Origin: Pyropia yezoensis
Taxonomy: Eukaryota > Rhodophyta > Bangiophyceae > Bangiales > Bangiaceae
Reading direction: 5' to 3'
DNA length: 64,000 bases
Assembly: GCA_009829735.1 (NCBI GenBank)
Contig: CM020619.1
Location: 28,608,063-28,672,062, forward strand
Position numbers and translations under genes: made by a program. Position 1 is the stretch's first letter. Each line of letters begins with the position of its first letter. Of this stretch, positions 47,102 through 56,769 are shown one piece after another. The notes under the pieces were generated by a model that searched no databases, was not told the origin of the DNA, and was given only the letters and a program-made list of their open reading frames with translations.

Positions 47102-47843
47102 GGGGGACCAATACATTTCTATTCTTACCACTGCCTACAATTCGCATGTTCACTCATCTACCGGGGAAGTACCCCTCGCTTGTGTGACCCCCCGTCGCGT
47201 GTGGTCTTTTGCCGTGCGGCGGCCGCTCCCAACTAGGGAGGATGGTGGCAGGACGCCTACTCCTTTTGAGAGTAAGGCGGAGTTCGCTGCTAGGCTTGAA
47301 AACCTCATCCCTAAAGTCAGGGCTGAGATGGACAAAGCACAAAAGCGCTACAAGCGTACCTTTGACAAAAAGGTGCGCAATGCTAAGCATGTCCCCGAGG
47401 AGGAAGACTTGGTACTGGTTCACTCACATACCCCAACTGGGGGTAAGTTGGTATTCCACACGAAGGGGCCGTACCAGGTCCTTCGTACAGATGGGCGGCG
47501 CTTCACCATCGAAAGTGACGATGGGGTCCGCACAGTAAACGGACAGGACGTGGTCAAAGTTGCACCACCGCCTGCAGGCGACCCAGCTTGGGCGCGTGCG
47601 TTGGAAGCGTGGCGCCTCCCCTCACTGCCTGCGGCCAAACAGGGCCCGCAGGAGTACGTGTTCCATAAGTTCATCGACCACGGCTGGGATGAGGACACTG
47701 ACCGCCTCATGTTGAGGGTGCGCTGGTTCGGCTAGAAGGCCAAGGATGATACGTGGGAGTATGTGGAGGACCTTCCCGCTGAGAAGGTCCGGGCATACTG
47801 TGCCCGGAATGAGATAAACCCTAACAGCCCTCCCTCAACGTGA
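47102..47843 (+). pseudogene. pol: Family-B integrase C-terminal part and chromodomain, B1 (right of B2)
   Basis: Continues B1 integrase after the B2 insertion with DQYISILTTAYNSHVHSS and runs to the chromodomain-like end (LMLRVRWFG, DDTWEYVEDLPAEKVRAY). Very close to 43,500-44,235 of B2. About one break of its own besides the insertion. Confidence 0.85.
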
Positions 47844-47954
47844 GGGAAGGCTGAGTAACAGTGCCAAGAGAGTGCTTCAAGTCGAAGTGGTACGCACAGC
47901 GGCTTTCAACTACAGCCCTAACCCTCACACTCTCTCAACAAAGGCAGCTGCCAA

Positions 47955-49898
47955 CTAGGCATGCATGCTAGACTCTCCAACCCCACGGCCCTCGCCCTCA
48001 CGTGAAGGCGAGCGGCGAAACCCACGTCGATAACGCTCCCCACTAGTCGGCGGGGCTGGCGGCTTCAAGTTGGAGCCGTCGCGCCCCTCACGGTCGCGCA
48101 AGTGGCGACGACCGCGGCTATCCTTCTGCTTGGTCTTGCGCGCAAGTTGGCGACGCAGACGCCGGACCGACTCCGACTCTGACGGAGTAGAGGACTCCGA
48201 GACGGAGTCAGACAACTCGTATTCCGATACGGAGGGAGAGCGCCGCGAGCGTCGGCGACGACAGCGAGGAGGCGAGTATGCCCGGCTCGCCCGACGTTTG
48301 CCACGCCCAAGTGGGGCTGGCTGGGGCACAATAGCCCCGATGCGAGCCAACTCGGCCGTCATAAACTCCGCTACCGACTCGCAACTCGCTGTCGCCACCG
48401 CAGTACGAACGCGCTCCTCAAATTGAGGAGTCTCGGAACTTTGAAGGGTTGCGGTCGACGCGGCCAACCAGGAAATGGTGCGCACCAACGTGGTGATCAT
48501 CATCTCTGAGGTTAGAGGCGTGGCCGGTAACACCAACTTGGGGTAAACCGTCAGAAGAGTGGCCCCCAAGTTGGGGGACACCGGGGTGGACGACTCAACG
48601 GCCACGCTTATCGGGATGTCCCCGTGCTGCTGGTAGGGGACAGGAGGAAACGGGGGGGCACGCCGAGGTGGCGGGACCCGGGTGTAACTGCGACCCCTAC
48701 TCGGGGCCCCCGCAGTGGGTTGAGTCATATTGTCATCGTGAGAGGGCACGGCCATCACCATGGCCTTGTCCGGGGGCGGCGCAGGGGGGCGATCCATCCC
48801 CGGGGCATACGGGTAGTCCCCGATGCCCAGCCCCTCTCGTAGTACCACACGGCCGTCGTGAAGTTCACGAGCGACCCATACGAACTGGCGAAGTGCGCCA
48901 TCGTCCTTGGGCCCGCGGGTGGGGCGGCGCAACTTGTGCTCGATGCTCTCCCACTCGATGAACTTGTGGAGACGGAGCATCTCCTCAAGTAGAGTGAGTT
49001 GTCCTGATGAGCACCCCTCAGCAACTGGATGAGGGGTGAGCTGTTCCAAACCTTGGATAAGCCGGGGGGGGAGATGCCAGAGCATCCCCCGCTGCTGAAC
49101 ACAAGACACCCAGGTCGACATTACCTCGAGGAGCCACTGGGTGGCCAACATGGCCCACACCAGGTGCTCCGGGCTAGCCGTCAACATGACGGAGCCGAAG
49201 TGGTCGAGCAACCGTGGTAGCAACGCAGGGAGCCCGTAGGAGACCTCAACTTGGGGCCACCACTCGGGCTTCTTGGGGTAGTACTGCTCCTTTCTAGCAG
49301 CGGACTGCTGCGGAAACTCAAGTTGAGCCGAGGTCACCAAGTAGGGACCTCGCCGGAAGTCCTTCTCCATCCGCACATCAAAGTGATGAGTGTGCGGATC
49401 GGCCTCGTGAAGGTACGGGGGGCGAGTTGCCACCGCGTGCCAAGTAAGGGTCGGCAAGTCGCCGAGACCCGGGATAGTTCCCCCGCGGCTCACCATGGCC
49501 TTAGCCCGCTGTACGTCTTCGACTTCGTCATCGTCCAGGAAGGCAAACTGGTCCGTCCTGAAGCCAGCAGGGAACCCGACCCTACGGGGATACTTCTCCC
49601 GTAGGCGGTCCCATACCCGACTAATCGCTGTGCCAAGTCGGCCACAGCGAAGAACAGTCAACCCCTCCTCATACAGAGGCCAAGCGGGGTAAAACCACCG
49701 CCCCAAGGCCTCACGTGGGATGACCCGGCCCGCCTCCGGGGGAGATCCCGCCGCCAACCCAAAGTCGGGTGACGCGGGAGTCCCATCCCCCGGAGCGACC
49801 GCGGAGCCCCCGCCGGAAGTCCCGGCGGGCGCTACACCGTAGGAGGTGTCCTCCATACGTTCATCAAGAGAGTCAGTCTCCACCCCCGGGGTCACCAT
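47955..49898 (-). CDS. Antisense ORF of B1, unknown 647-aa protein (open copy)
   Basis: This is the only fully open copy of the family-B antisense ORF, 647 residues from the ATG at 49,898-49,896. It has an acidic start (SLDERMEDTS) and a Gly/Ser/Pro linker to about residue 60. An ordered part follows from EALGRWFYPAW, with HFGSV near 233, RGMLWHLP near 272 and LHKFIEWESIEHKL near 311. A Pro-rich linker is followed by a helical stretch (SCESVAEFMTAELARIGAI) and an Arg/Ser-rich tail (RRRRSRRSPSVSEYE) ending in more basic sequence. The tail suggests nucleic-acid or nuclear association, which is inference. The core matches the family-A antisense ORF at the same spacing. There is no signal peptide or membrane span, so an envelope role is unlikely. 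Confidence 0.8.
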   Translation of the reverse strand: MVTPGVETDSLDERMEDTSYGVAPAGTSGGGSAVAPGDGTPASPDFGLAAGSPPEAGRVIPREALGRWFYPAWPLYEEGLTVLRCGRLGTAISRVWDRLREKYPRRVGFPAGFRTDQFAFLDDDEVEDVQRAKAMVSRGGTIPGLGDLPTLTWHAVATRPPYLHEADPHTHHFDVRMEKDFRRGPYLVTSAQLEFPQQSAARKEQYYPKKPEWWPQVEVSYGLPALLPRLLDHFGSVMLTASPEHLVWAMLATQWLLEVMSTWVSCVQQRGMLWHLPPRLIQGLEQLTPHPVAEGCSSGQLTLLEEMLRLHKFIEWESIEHKLRRPTRGPKDDGALRQFVWVARELHDGRVVLREGLGIGDYPYAPGMDRPPAPPPDKAMVMAVPSHDDNMTQPTAGAPSRGRSYTRVPPPRRAPPFPPVPYQQHGDIPISVAVESSTPVSPNLGATLLTVYPKLVLPATPLTSEMMITTLVRTISWLAASTATLQSSETPQFEERVRTAVATASCESVAEFMTAELARIGAIVPQPAPLGRGKRRASRAYSPPRCRRRRSRRSPSVSEYELSDSVSESSTPSESESVRRLRRQLARKTKQKDSRGRRHLRDREGRDGSNLKPPAPPTSGERYRRGFRRSPSREGEGRGVGESSMHA

Positions 49899-50234
49899 GG
49901 CTCTCCCTTAGTAAGGGAGAGACGCCCTGGCTGCAGCTGCACGAGACCCGCCTTGAGTTGAGGGGGGCTCGGATCGTGGGTAGATGGGTGGCCTCCCCAG
50001 CGTGGGGCAGCCCAGGGGAAGGTGAAGGGGATGTGTTGGTGATGTTGAAGTGAGAACCGGGGAGAGCAAGCTGCTAAGTGGGCAAGCTTGAGGAGAGGGG
50101 CGGTCAACGTGACCGCCTCCACGTCCACGTTACGTACCCTGGGGGACAGCAAGTCGCGCCCCCAACGCCGAGACGTGCGTTTACGCGCCCCCTCACAGGG
50201 CCGACCGGGTCGGTCGGAACTGAGAAGAGGGGAG

Positions 50235-50705
50235 TGTGGCAGTATTGACCCCCAGGTAGGGAGGCAGCACGTGCCATGCAAGGGGCGGCAGGTCACTAGC
50301 CTGACCCGTTCCTCCCCCTGCATTTGGGTCCATATTCCCTAAGTTTGGGATAGTTAGCTTAGTAGTAAATCCAACTTGGATTTCAGGGTTTTCTGCATTT
50401 ATCGTCTTGAATTTTCTTGTGGCCCGGTGGGCAGGTGCTGGGGTGGGAGATTCTGAGTGGCGAGATTCTGAGGGGACCCTGGGGGGATAAGGGGAGGGAC
50501 AGCGGGGCTTGGCCCTGCTTCCCCGTCCCGACCAAGAAACTGTTGGACCACACACCATCTTCTTGTTTGTCAGTGGGGGGATTGCCCCACAACAGGGATA
50601 GAGTGTGTGCGACTTGCACTTCTTCCGGTTCCCCCCCGACACGGGAGGCAGCCCTTGTGCACCGCCCCAACTTGGGTGTCGCGTGTGCAAGAGGTTTTTG
50701 CCACA
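50235..50705 (+). repeat. Family-B LTR, right end of B1
   Basis: A 471-bp LTR in plus orientation preceded by the family-B polypurine tract, so it is a 3' LTR. It abuts family-C gag sequence at 50,706. Confidence 0.9.
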
Positions 50706-51563
50706 CGTCCCCCGCGGTGACCAAGGATTCGTCAAGGGACGCAGGGTCTGCCCCTTCGGGCACCGTCGTGCCGGATGGGGTAGCCATGTTGGTCTCTTGA
50801 CAGCCACATTCCAGTTGCCTGCGTGTCCAAAGATCGTCAGACCACGAGAGAGGGGTTGGAGAGCCAGGAACGGGATTCCCGAGAACGGGTGCGAATAATT
50901 CCCAAGCCCAAGAAGACAAAACAGGAAGAACCCAACCGCTGCTCCCAAATGTCACTTCTCAAACACTCCAATCCCCTGCTGCTCCACCAAATATGTCGTA
51001 GAAACTCGATGCACTCGGACATGTGGCAGTTTCCCTTGGGGGAAGGGGACAGGTAACACAGCAAAGGGAGCTACGAGAGTGGTGTGCCTGTTGCCTCACG
51101 TACCTGTTGGCAGGGCCGACAGATACGCACGGTAGTGCACACGGGGAAGAGGACAGCAAACGCGCAGTTGTCTACTTCCCTGAGAGCGCGGGCCAAGGGC
51201 GCCTCGCTATCCCTCATAATGGGCATCTGGGGGACCCTCGGCACGTTGGCCTGGTAGCCCCCCCTTAGCCCTGAGTGGCCCCGACCCGAGTGTAACCTCG
51301 TCAGGTCGGGGGCCACCATCACTACTAAGTCTACTCTCCCTCGCTAATCTCACACTCAATTCTATCACACCAAGTACCTCCCAAGTATGAAAAAACCCAT
51401 CAAAAGTCCCTCTCTCACGTGTGGGTAGCGTAGTCCACTGCATCCCAGTGCTGGGCACGGGCTACCGCTGCCAGCCGGCCCCAGACGGCGGGCGGGTCCT
51501 GGCACCTGGTGCCCCCTGGTCGTCATACCGGGTCGGTGCCAAGTCAGGGCCACGGATACTACA
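50706..51563 (-). mobile_element. Family-C LTR element, 5' end only
   Basis: In minus orientation there is a 570-bp LTR (50,994-51,563, homologous to the solo LTR at 30,507-31,077), a primer-binding site complementary to TGGTGGAGCAGCAGGGGA (50,971-50,988), a short leader and the first 27 codons of an ORF beginning MATPSGTTVPEGADP (ATG at 50,787-50,785). The rest is missing because composite B1 starts there. Family assignment beyond LTR element is not possible. The shared PBS suggests a relative of families A and B. Broken. Confidence 0.75.
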
Positions 51564-51630
51564 GTCACCAGGTCGCCCCCTGCGAGCAGCGGCCCCGTCG
51601 GAGGTGTGCTCCCGCAGCTTGCTGTCCAGG

Positions 51631-52251
51631 ATGCCTTCGCCATCGATTGGAACGAAGGTGTTTGCGGCAGCGGCAGCAGCTGCAGCGGAGGTGCTGGTGG
51701 CCTCAGCAGCAGCTGTTGTGGTGGCGGTGGCGGCAGAGGTGGAGGTTGTGGGCAGTCGCTGTCGGCGTACCCTCTCCCTCCCCCGCCTCCGCACCGCCCC
51801 ATGTGCGCGGGCGCTGAAAGAGAGACTCGCCCTCCCCCCCTTCCACCGCTCCCTCGCCGCTCCCCTCACCCCCGACGGGTGGGTGCTAGCCATCTCGGTG
51901 GGCCACGCGTTCCTTCTGCGGGGGTTCGGGTGGGCGCCCTTTGGGGCCGCCGCCGACTTGACCGCCAATTCTACCGCCGTCGACGGCGCTCTCTTACTCG
52001 GCGTCGCGGAGCGAGAGTTCTCGGACAAGGTGGCAACGGCCAGATACAGTGAACTGCTGCGTCGCTGCGGCTCAGAGGGGTCGGCTGATGGACCCGCGGT
52101 GCCGTCGACCGGAGGCAGGTTCGGGTCAGGTCCGACAAGTGGCGTTGGCACCACGCGGACGTCCCCAGTTGTGCTGCTGACCAAGGTATTCGACTCGTCG
52201 TCGTACCTGCAGGACGCGATCCGCAAGTATCAAGTGGACCGGGAGATGTGA
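51631..52251 (+). CDS. Hypothetical protein next to family-C LTR, possibly 5'-truncated
   Basis: An open frame of 206 codons from the ATG at 51,631, continuing an open frame that comes through the LTR boundary at 51,563. It starts with Ala/Val-rich sequence (KVFAAAAAAAAEVLVAS), then a basic segment and a more ordinary globular-looking part (PDGWVLAISVGHAFLLRGFG, AEREFSDKVATARYSELLRR), ending SSYLQDAIRKYQVDREM. I do not recognise a family. Because the LTR ends 67 bases before the first ATG, the family-C element may have separated this ORF from its original 5' part. It could also be an unexpressed GC-rich frame. Confidence 0.35.
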   Translation: MPSPSIGTKVFAAAAAAAAEVLVASAAAVVVAVAAEVEVVGSRCRRTLSLPRLRTAPCARALKERLALPPFHRSLAAPLTPDGWVLAISVGHAFLLRGFGWAPFGAAADLTANSTAVDGALLLGVAEREFSDKVATARYSELLRRCGSEGSADGPAVPSTGGRFGSGPTSGVGTTRTSPVVLLTKVFDSSSYLQDAIRKYQVDREM

Positions 52252-52653
52252 TCCAAAGTGTGATACACTAAATTAAAAGTCAATTTCACGTGGGCTACTT
52301 TGTGCGTGACAGGCGCTGCAGAACGCGTGATTACGCCGTGAACGGGCGTGATCGGGCTTGATCTCACGTCACAGACAGGTTTTGGGCACGTAATACCCAA
52401 GCCTATGTGCGGATACAGTCAATATCCACTTGTATGTCACCCTTGCGCACTTTGTAGCCTCCCCTCCTGTGCAAGATGTTTGACGGCTGCTTCCTGCCTT
52501 TCAAGACATCAACCAATGAGATGCTTCCTGTGAGGCGAACCGCCTGTTGCGCGCGCCGTGGGACCTCTCAACGCCAGACAGGAGATCTGCAGCTTCCACT
52601 TACAGTCCGTGTCCGATTATATGCGAACCTGTTCTATGACAGGGGGTCGTATA
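52252..52653. other. Intergenic, no gene seen
   Basis: About 400 bp, AT-richer than the flanks. It contains a few imperfect GCGTGAT repeats near 52,325-52,365 but no supported gene. Confidence 0.6.
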
Positions 52654-53105
52654 TTGCAGTTTTCCGAAACATTGTCCCATGTGGACAAGAGCAAGAGCAA
52701 GTGTACAAGAGCAAGAGCCAATCGCATGCTGGCAGCAGAGGGCCTACCAATGGCATGCTGCAACACGTCTGTCGGAAGAACCTGATGATTGGCTATGGCC
52801 ACAACTGCTCTCGCAACGAACGCTGGTTGGTCGAAACACTCTTGTTCTTTCATCGGATCTCACCGGTTGGCCCTTTATCTCAGGTCATCTCGGTCAAGAA
52901 TTGTGCGAAGCGCTCAGCCGGTGCTGGTTCTGCCCTCGACGTGGTCAGAATCCCCGAGAGATTCCCCGATCACACTGTCCGTACAACAGCGGACCCTCAT
53001 GCAGAGCAGTCATTGACCAGAGAGGCAGCATCTGAGTCATATCATTGGTCAAACACAGTTTGCTCTTGCTCTTGTCCACATGGGACAAAATCAGGAGAAC
53101 TGCAA
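52654..53105. mobile_element. MITE-like DNA transposon with ~47-bp terminal inverted repeats
   Basis: A 452-bp unit. The left end starts TTGCAGTTTTCC and the right end, read in reverse, starts TTGCAGTTCTCC. Both ends share TGTCCCATGTGGACAAGAGC and the following AAGAGCAA, giving inverted repeats of about 47 bp with few mismatches. TA flanks both sides (52,652-52,653 and 53,106-53,107), which fits a TA target duplication as used by Tc1/mariner and related transposases. The interior has no transposase, so it is non-autonomous. Confidence 0.8.
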
Positions 53106-53107
53106 TA

Positions 53108-53822
53108 ACTGGGAGTTTTCCCTAGCACGAGGGAGCAGGACGGTCTCTGAGAGCCCGTCTCGTCCCAAGAAGGCACCTCATTGGTGGAATTGTTAAAAAG
53201 GGGGAAAAGTGGGGGTGGGCTACAATGTCCGCAAGGGGCTCATACAACTGGATACAGAGTGTATATGGCAGGGTGCCAGGAGCGCATATAAGCGGATATT
53301 GACCTGTAGGTGGGTACCATTTTGGGTCGCTGACCGTGGGTCGCCCACCCACACTTCACCCTTTTCTGGTCCCCATGTGGCATTTGCTGATGCTGTGTAA
53401 TCGACAAGCCGCAGCTCTCTATCACATTGGCGAGTCCGGGGTATTTTCGCGAACGCGCTTTCAGTAGGAATTGTATCTCGCAGCTAGATTAAGTACCCTT
53501 GAGGATTCCCAGATCCCACCAACCCATTCGCCGCCGGTCACCTCAAGGCGGCACGCGACGAAGACGCCGCGCGCCTTTTTCTTCTCTCCTTGCCCCAGCC
53601 CCGTCCCTCGCTTTGCCGCGGCGGTGCGTGTGGTCGCCCCATCTCCATTCTTGGTGCCGGCTGGCCAACCCCCCCTCCCCTCCTGTACTCTCGTCGCTAT
53701 TTGTGGCTCTCAACACTGCTGACGGCCCAGCCTATTCCCTCCTTCTCTCCCCCCCCCCCGGACTGCCCTTCTCCGCTTCCCTCTTCAATCCCCCTGTTGT
53801 TTATTGTTTTTTCGTGTCCGCT
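53108..53822 (+). promoter_or_regulatory. Upstream region and 5' leader of the TSEN34-like gene
   Basis: About 700 bp between the MITE and the start codon. A TATA-like CATATAAGC stands near 53,285. The last 300 bp are pyrimidine-rich (long C and CT runs), as in leaders of GC-rich algal genes. The transcription start cannot be placed. Confidence 0.3.
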
Positions 53823-55579
53823 ATGGCAGCTTCTCCGCCCCCCCCCCCTCCCCCATCCATCACCGCGTATCACTCATCCCGCCTCAACGCCAGTGCCTAT
53901 GCCCTAGTCTTTGACGCTCCCGCCGCGACCACCCTCCGCACCACCCACCGACTGGTGGGGGACTTTGGCGGCGCCCTCCCGCGGCATACCGCCCAGAATG
54001 GGCACCTGGCGCTGCCACTGGCGCTCAGCTGGGAGGAGACAGCCCTGGGCGTGCGGCGGGGGTGGCTGCGGCTAGCGCGCGATACGCCGACCGACTATGG
54101 GGCGGCGGCGGCGGCGGCGGCGGCGAAGGCGGAGGTGGGAACGGGGGCGGAGACGGACGCGGACTCTCCCGTCGCTGGTACGGGGATGGAGGCGGCTGCG
54201 GGGGAAACGGAGGCTGCGGAGCCCCCCGGCGTCGTCGTCGCCGCCGCCCCCGTCGGCGCACTCGGCGCCTGGCGGGAGCGCCGTGCCAACGCGGCGCGCG
54301 CACGAGCGGCGGCGGCGGCCGAGGCCGAGGCCCGCCGGCTGGCGGCGGAGGCCAAAGAGCGCCGCGTCGGCAGCGGCCGCAAGCGCTCCCGTGAGGCTGA
54401 GGACGCGCTGGCGGTGGCGGCCGCCGCCGCCGCTGCCGCCGCCGCCGCTGCAGCCGCCACGACCGCCCCCGCTGCCACCGCTGATGCTGCGGCGGCGGAT
54501 GCCACGGCTGCTTATGGCGACACGGACGAACGGCCACGCAAGGTGGCCCGCGCCGCCGCTGACACGGGCGGCCGCGGCGGCGGCTGGGGCGGTGGCGTCG
54601 GCCGGGTGGTGCGGTCCGTGTGGGGCGCGCTCGCGGCGGTTTGGGGCGGCGGCGTCGCGGACCAGGGCGGGGGCAGCAGCCGCCCGCCAGCAGAGGCGCC
54701 CGCGCCGGGAGGGGCGGTGGGAGACGGCAGCGAAGGGCCCGCCGCCGCCGCCGCACTCGTCGCTGACGGGTCTCCCCCTGCAGGCACGTCTTGTGGTGGT
54801 GGGGGCAGTGGCGACGGCGGCGGCGGGGGCGGGGTCAGGGACGGCGGCAGCGACGGCCTGCTGCACGCCGCCTCGGCCGACGCGGCCGTTGCAGCGGCGG
54901 CGGAGGCAGCGGCGGTCTACACGGGCGCCCCACCCCCCGCTGGGGGCGTGCCCCCGCCGGTGCCCAAGGAGGCTGTCGCCGCCGTCCGTGCCCTCTACGC
55001 GCCCCCTCACCTGGCGCCAGCCACGGTCATCCGGGTGGCCACCGGCGCCACCGCCCACGAGCGGGGGGGCCCCGCCGCGGCGGCAGCGGCGGCCGCGGCA
55101 GTGACGGCCGAGGCGGCGGCCGACGTGGCGGCGGCCGCGCCCCCACCAGCGGGTGCGGCGACGCGCAAGGCGGCGGGGGGCAACCCCCCCCCCGCAGCCC
55201 CCCCCCCCCCCCCCCCCCCCCCGTCCCGTCGGCGGCGCCCCACTACTACTCCGCCGCGTCGCTGCCGCTGCCGTCAACGCTGACGCCCGCCCGCGCGGGC
55301 GCGCGGCTGGCCGTCTTTGCTGACCTCCACGACCGGGGCTACTGGCTGAGCGCGGGCGTCAAGTTTGGGGCGGACTTTCTCGCCTACGCGGGCGACCCGG
55401 CGCTCTTCCACGCAGGCCTGGCCGTCCGCGTCGTTGACGGCGCCGCGCCCGTCACGCCGCACCAGCTGATTGCGTATGGGCGGCTGGGGGACACCACCCA
55501 GAAGCGTACCCTGATGGCCTACGTGGAGGCCGGCAAGGTGCGCTACGTCGGCGTCCACTGGCAGGAGACGCTGCCGTGA
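53823..55579 (+). CDS. TSEN34: tRNA-splicing endonuclease subunit TSEN34/Sen34-like
   Basis: One of the two catalytic subunits of the eukaryotic tRNA-splicing endonuclease, which cuts the 3' splice site of intron-containing pre-tRNAs. The N-terminal Sen34 region is clear (LVGDFGGALPRHTAQNGH, LPLALSWEETALG, residues ~44-75). The C-terminal catalytic fold (~500-585) has YWLSAGVKFGADFLAYAGDP followed by FHAGLAVRV and QKRTLMAYVEAGKVRYVGV. The expected Tyr (FLAY), His (FHA) and Lys (QKR) of the nuclease triad are all present. Between them lie ~400 residues of Ala/Gly/Pro runs, far longer than in known relatives (human TSEN34 is about 310 aa). The frame changes inside a run of 25 C at 55,198-55,222, so the two halves lie in different frames. 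A miscounted homopolymer is the simplest cause. The start at 53,823 (CTATGGCAGC) is the first ATG before the Sen34 part. Confidence 0.85.
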
Positions 55580-56769
55580 GGGGGGGGTGGCCAAGGGTGG
55601 GAGGGGAGAGGGGGAAAGTGGGGATATGAGGGGGGGGTGGGTGGGCGGAGGGGACGGCAGCATGTGGGCGATGGAACGGTGGCAACACACCTGTAGTGGT
55701 TCCGGACTGTGTTTCTGTCCTTGCCCTTGGTACCGGGGACGGTGGCGCACTGCCCGGCCCCGGCCAGCAATGCCTACACCCGGTGGGCCCGTGCGGGTGG
55801 TCCCCCTGCAGCGGCACACACCGCGACCACGGCACGGCCTCCACCCACTCCCTCCCCAATGCTGCCACCCAGCCAAGCGCGCACGGTCCCTGTCGACTAA
55901 CCATCCGTCAGGTCGACCGCCGCCTTTCGGCAGGCGCGCGCGCGCGGCGGCAGGGCCACCCTGCCCATCCACCTCCCACCTCCCCCACAGCGGCAACAGC
56001 CACCGGAAGGGCCACCGCCCCGGAGGAGGGACGGTCGGCAGGGGTGCTGCCGCCGCCCCCCCCCCCCCCCGGCCCATCCCTACCTGCCACGACGCCGCGC
56101 ACCCGCCGCCGAGCCGTTGCAGCACGCGCACCTGCAGTCCCTCCCACGCCCGCTCCCCACCCCCGTGACCCCCCCCGGCCGCGCGCGGCGGCAACGGCAT
56201 GGCCGGCAGCGGGTCCCACCGCGGGGGCAGCCCGCCGGCCGCGGTGTTAGGAGGCCCAAAAGAGCCGGCGACGGCGGCGGCCACGGCGGGCGAGTCGCGC
56301 GATGCGCGTGGCGGCCGCCGTGTGGCAGGGGGTGGGGGGTGGGCCAGCCAGCCAGCGGTCTGGGACTGCGGCGACGGCCCAAGTCATCGAGGAGGGGGGA
56401 CCGCGCCGCCGATACCGCACTCCCCGACGGCATGCCACGGGGTGGGCGGGGGGGGGGGGGGCAGAGGGACGCACGCCGTCGTGCATGCTCACCGGGGCGC
56501 CGCTGCGACGAGGCCGTCTGGCAAGGAGGGCACCCCCAGGCCCTCACTGGTGCCGTAAGGGGCATCCCGTGGGACCCTCCCTCCATGGCACGTAGCCACG
56601 CCGCCGCCAGACGGCGCGCTCGCAGCACGGGCCACTCACCCACCTCACGGGGTGCAAGAGCGGTCGACCCAGCGCTTGCCGTCCTCTCCCCCCACTCTTC
56701 CCTACACCACCGCCGCCCCCCCCCCCCCCCCCGTTTCCCCCCCCCCTCCCACAACCCCATCCTGGGTTC
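55580..56769. other. Intergenic between convergent TSEN34-like and J-domain genes
   Basis: About 1.2 kb holding the 3' regions of both genes. It contains G runs near 55,580-55,650, C runs near 56,053-56,070 and 56,715-56,732, and G runs near 56,447-56,461. Several long open frames exist on both strands but none has a recognisable or non-repetitive product, as expected at this GC content. Confidence 0.5.

Larger units (their letters stand above)
34685..50705. mobile_element. Composite B1: two family-B fragments in opposite orientation
   Basis: The left fragment (34,685-36,660) is a minus-strand family-B 3' end: LTR, polypurine tract complement and antisense ORF. The right fragment (36,661-50,705, without the inserted B2) is a plus-strand family-B 3' half: integrase, chromodomain, antisense ORF, polypurine tract and LTR. 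Both outer ends are therefore 3' LTRs facing away from each other. The outer flanks AAGGC and CGTCC are not a target duplication. The left flank is B0 and the right flank is a family-C element. The two fragments therefore come from separate insertions that were brought together later, or were joined by the assembly. Broken. Confidence 0.75.

Noticed and set aside
55274-56284. A 336-codon minus-strand frame over the end of the TSEN34-like gene
   Set aside because: A frame opposite the well-supported Sen34 catalytic region, with no family resemblance.
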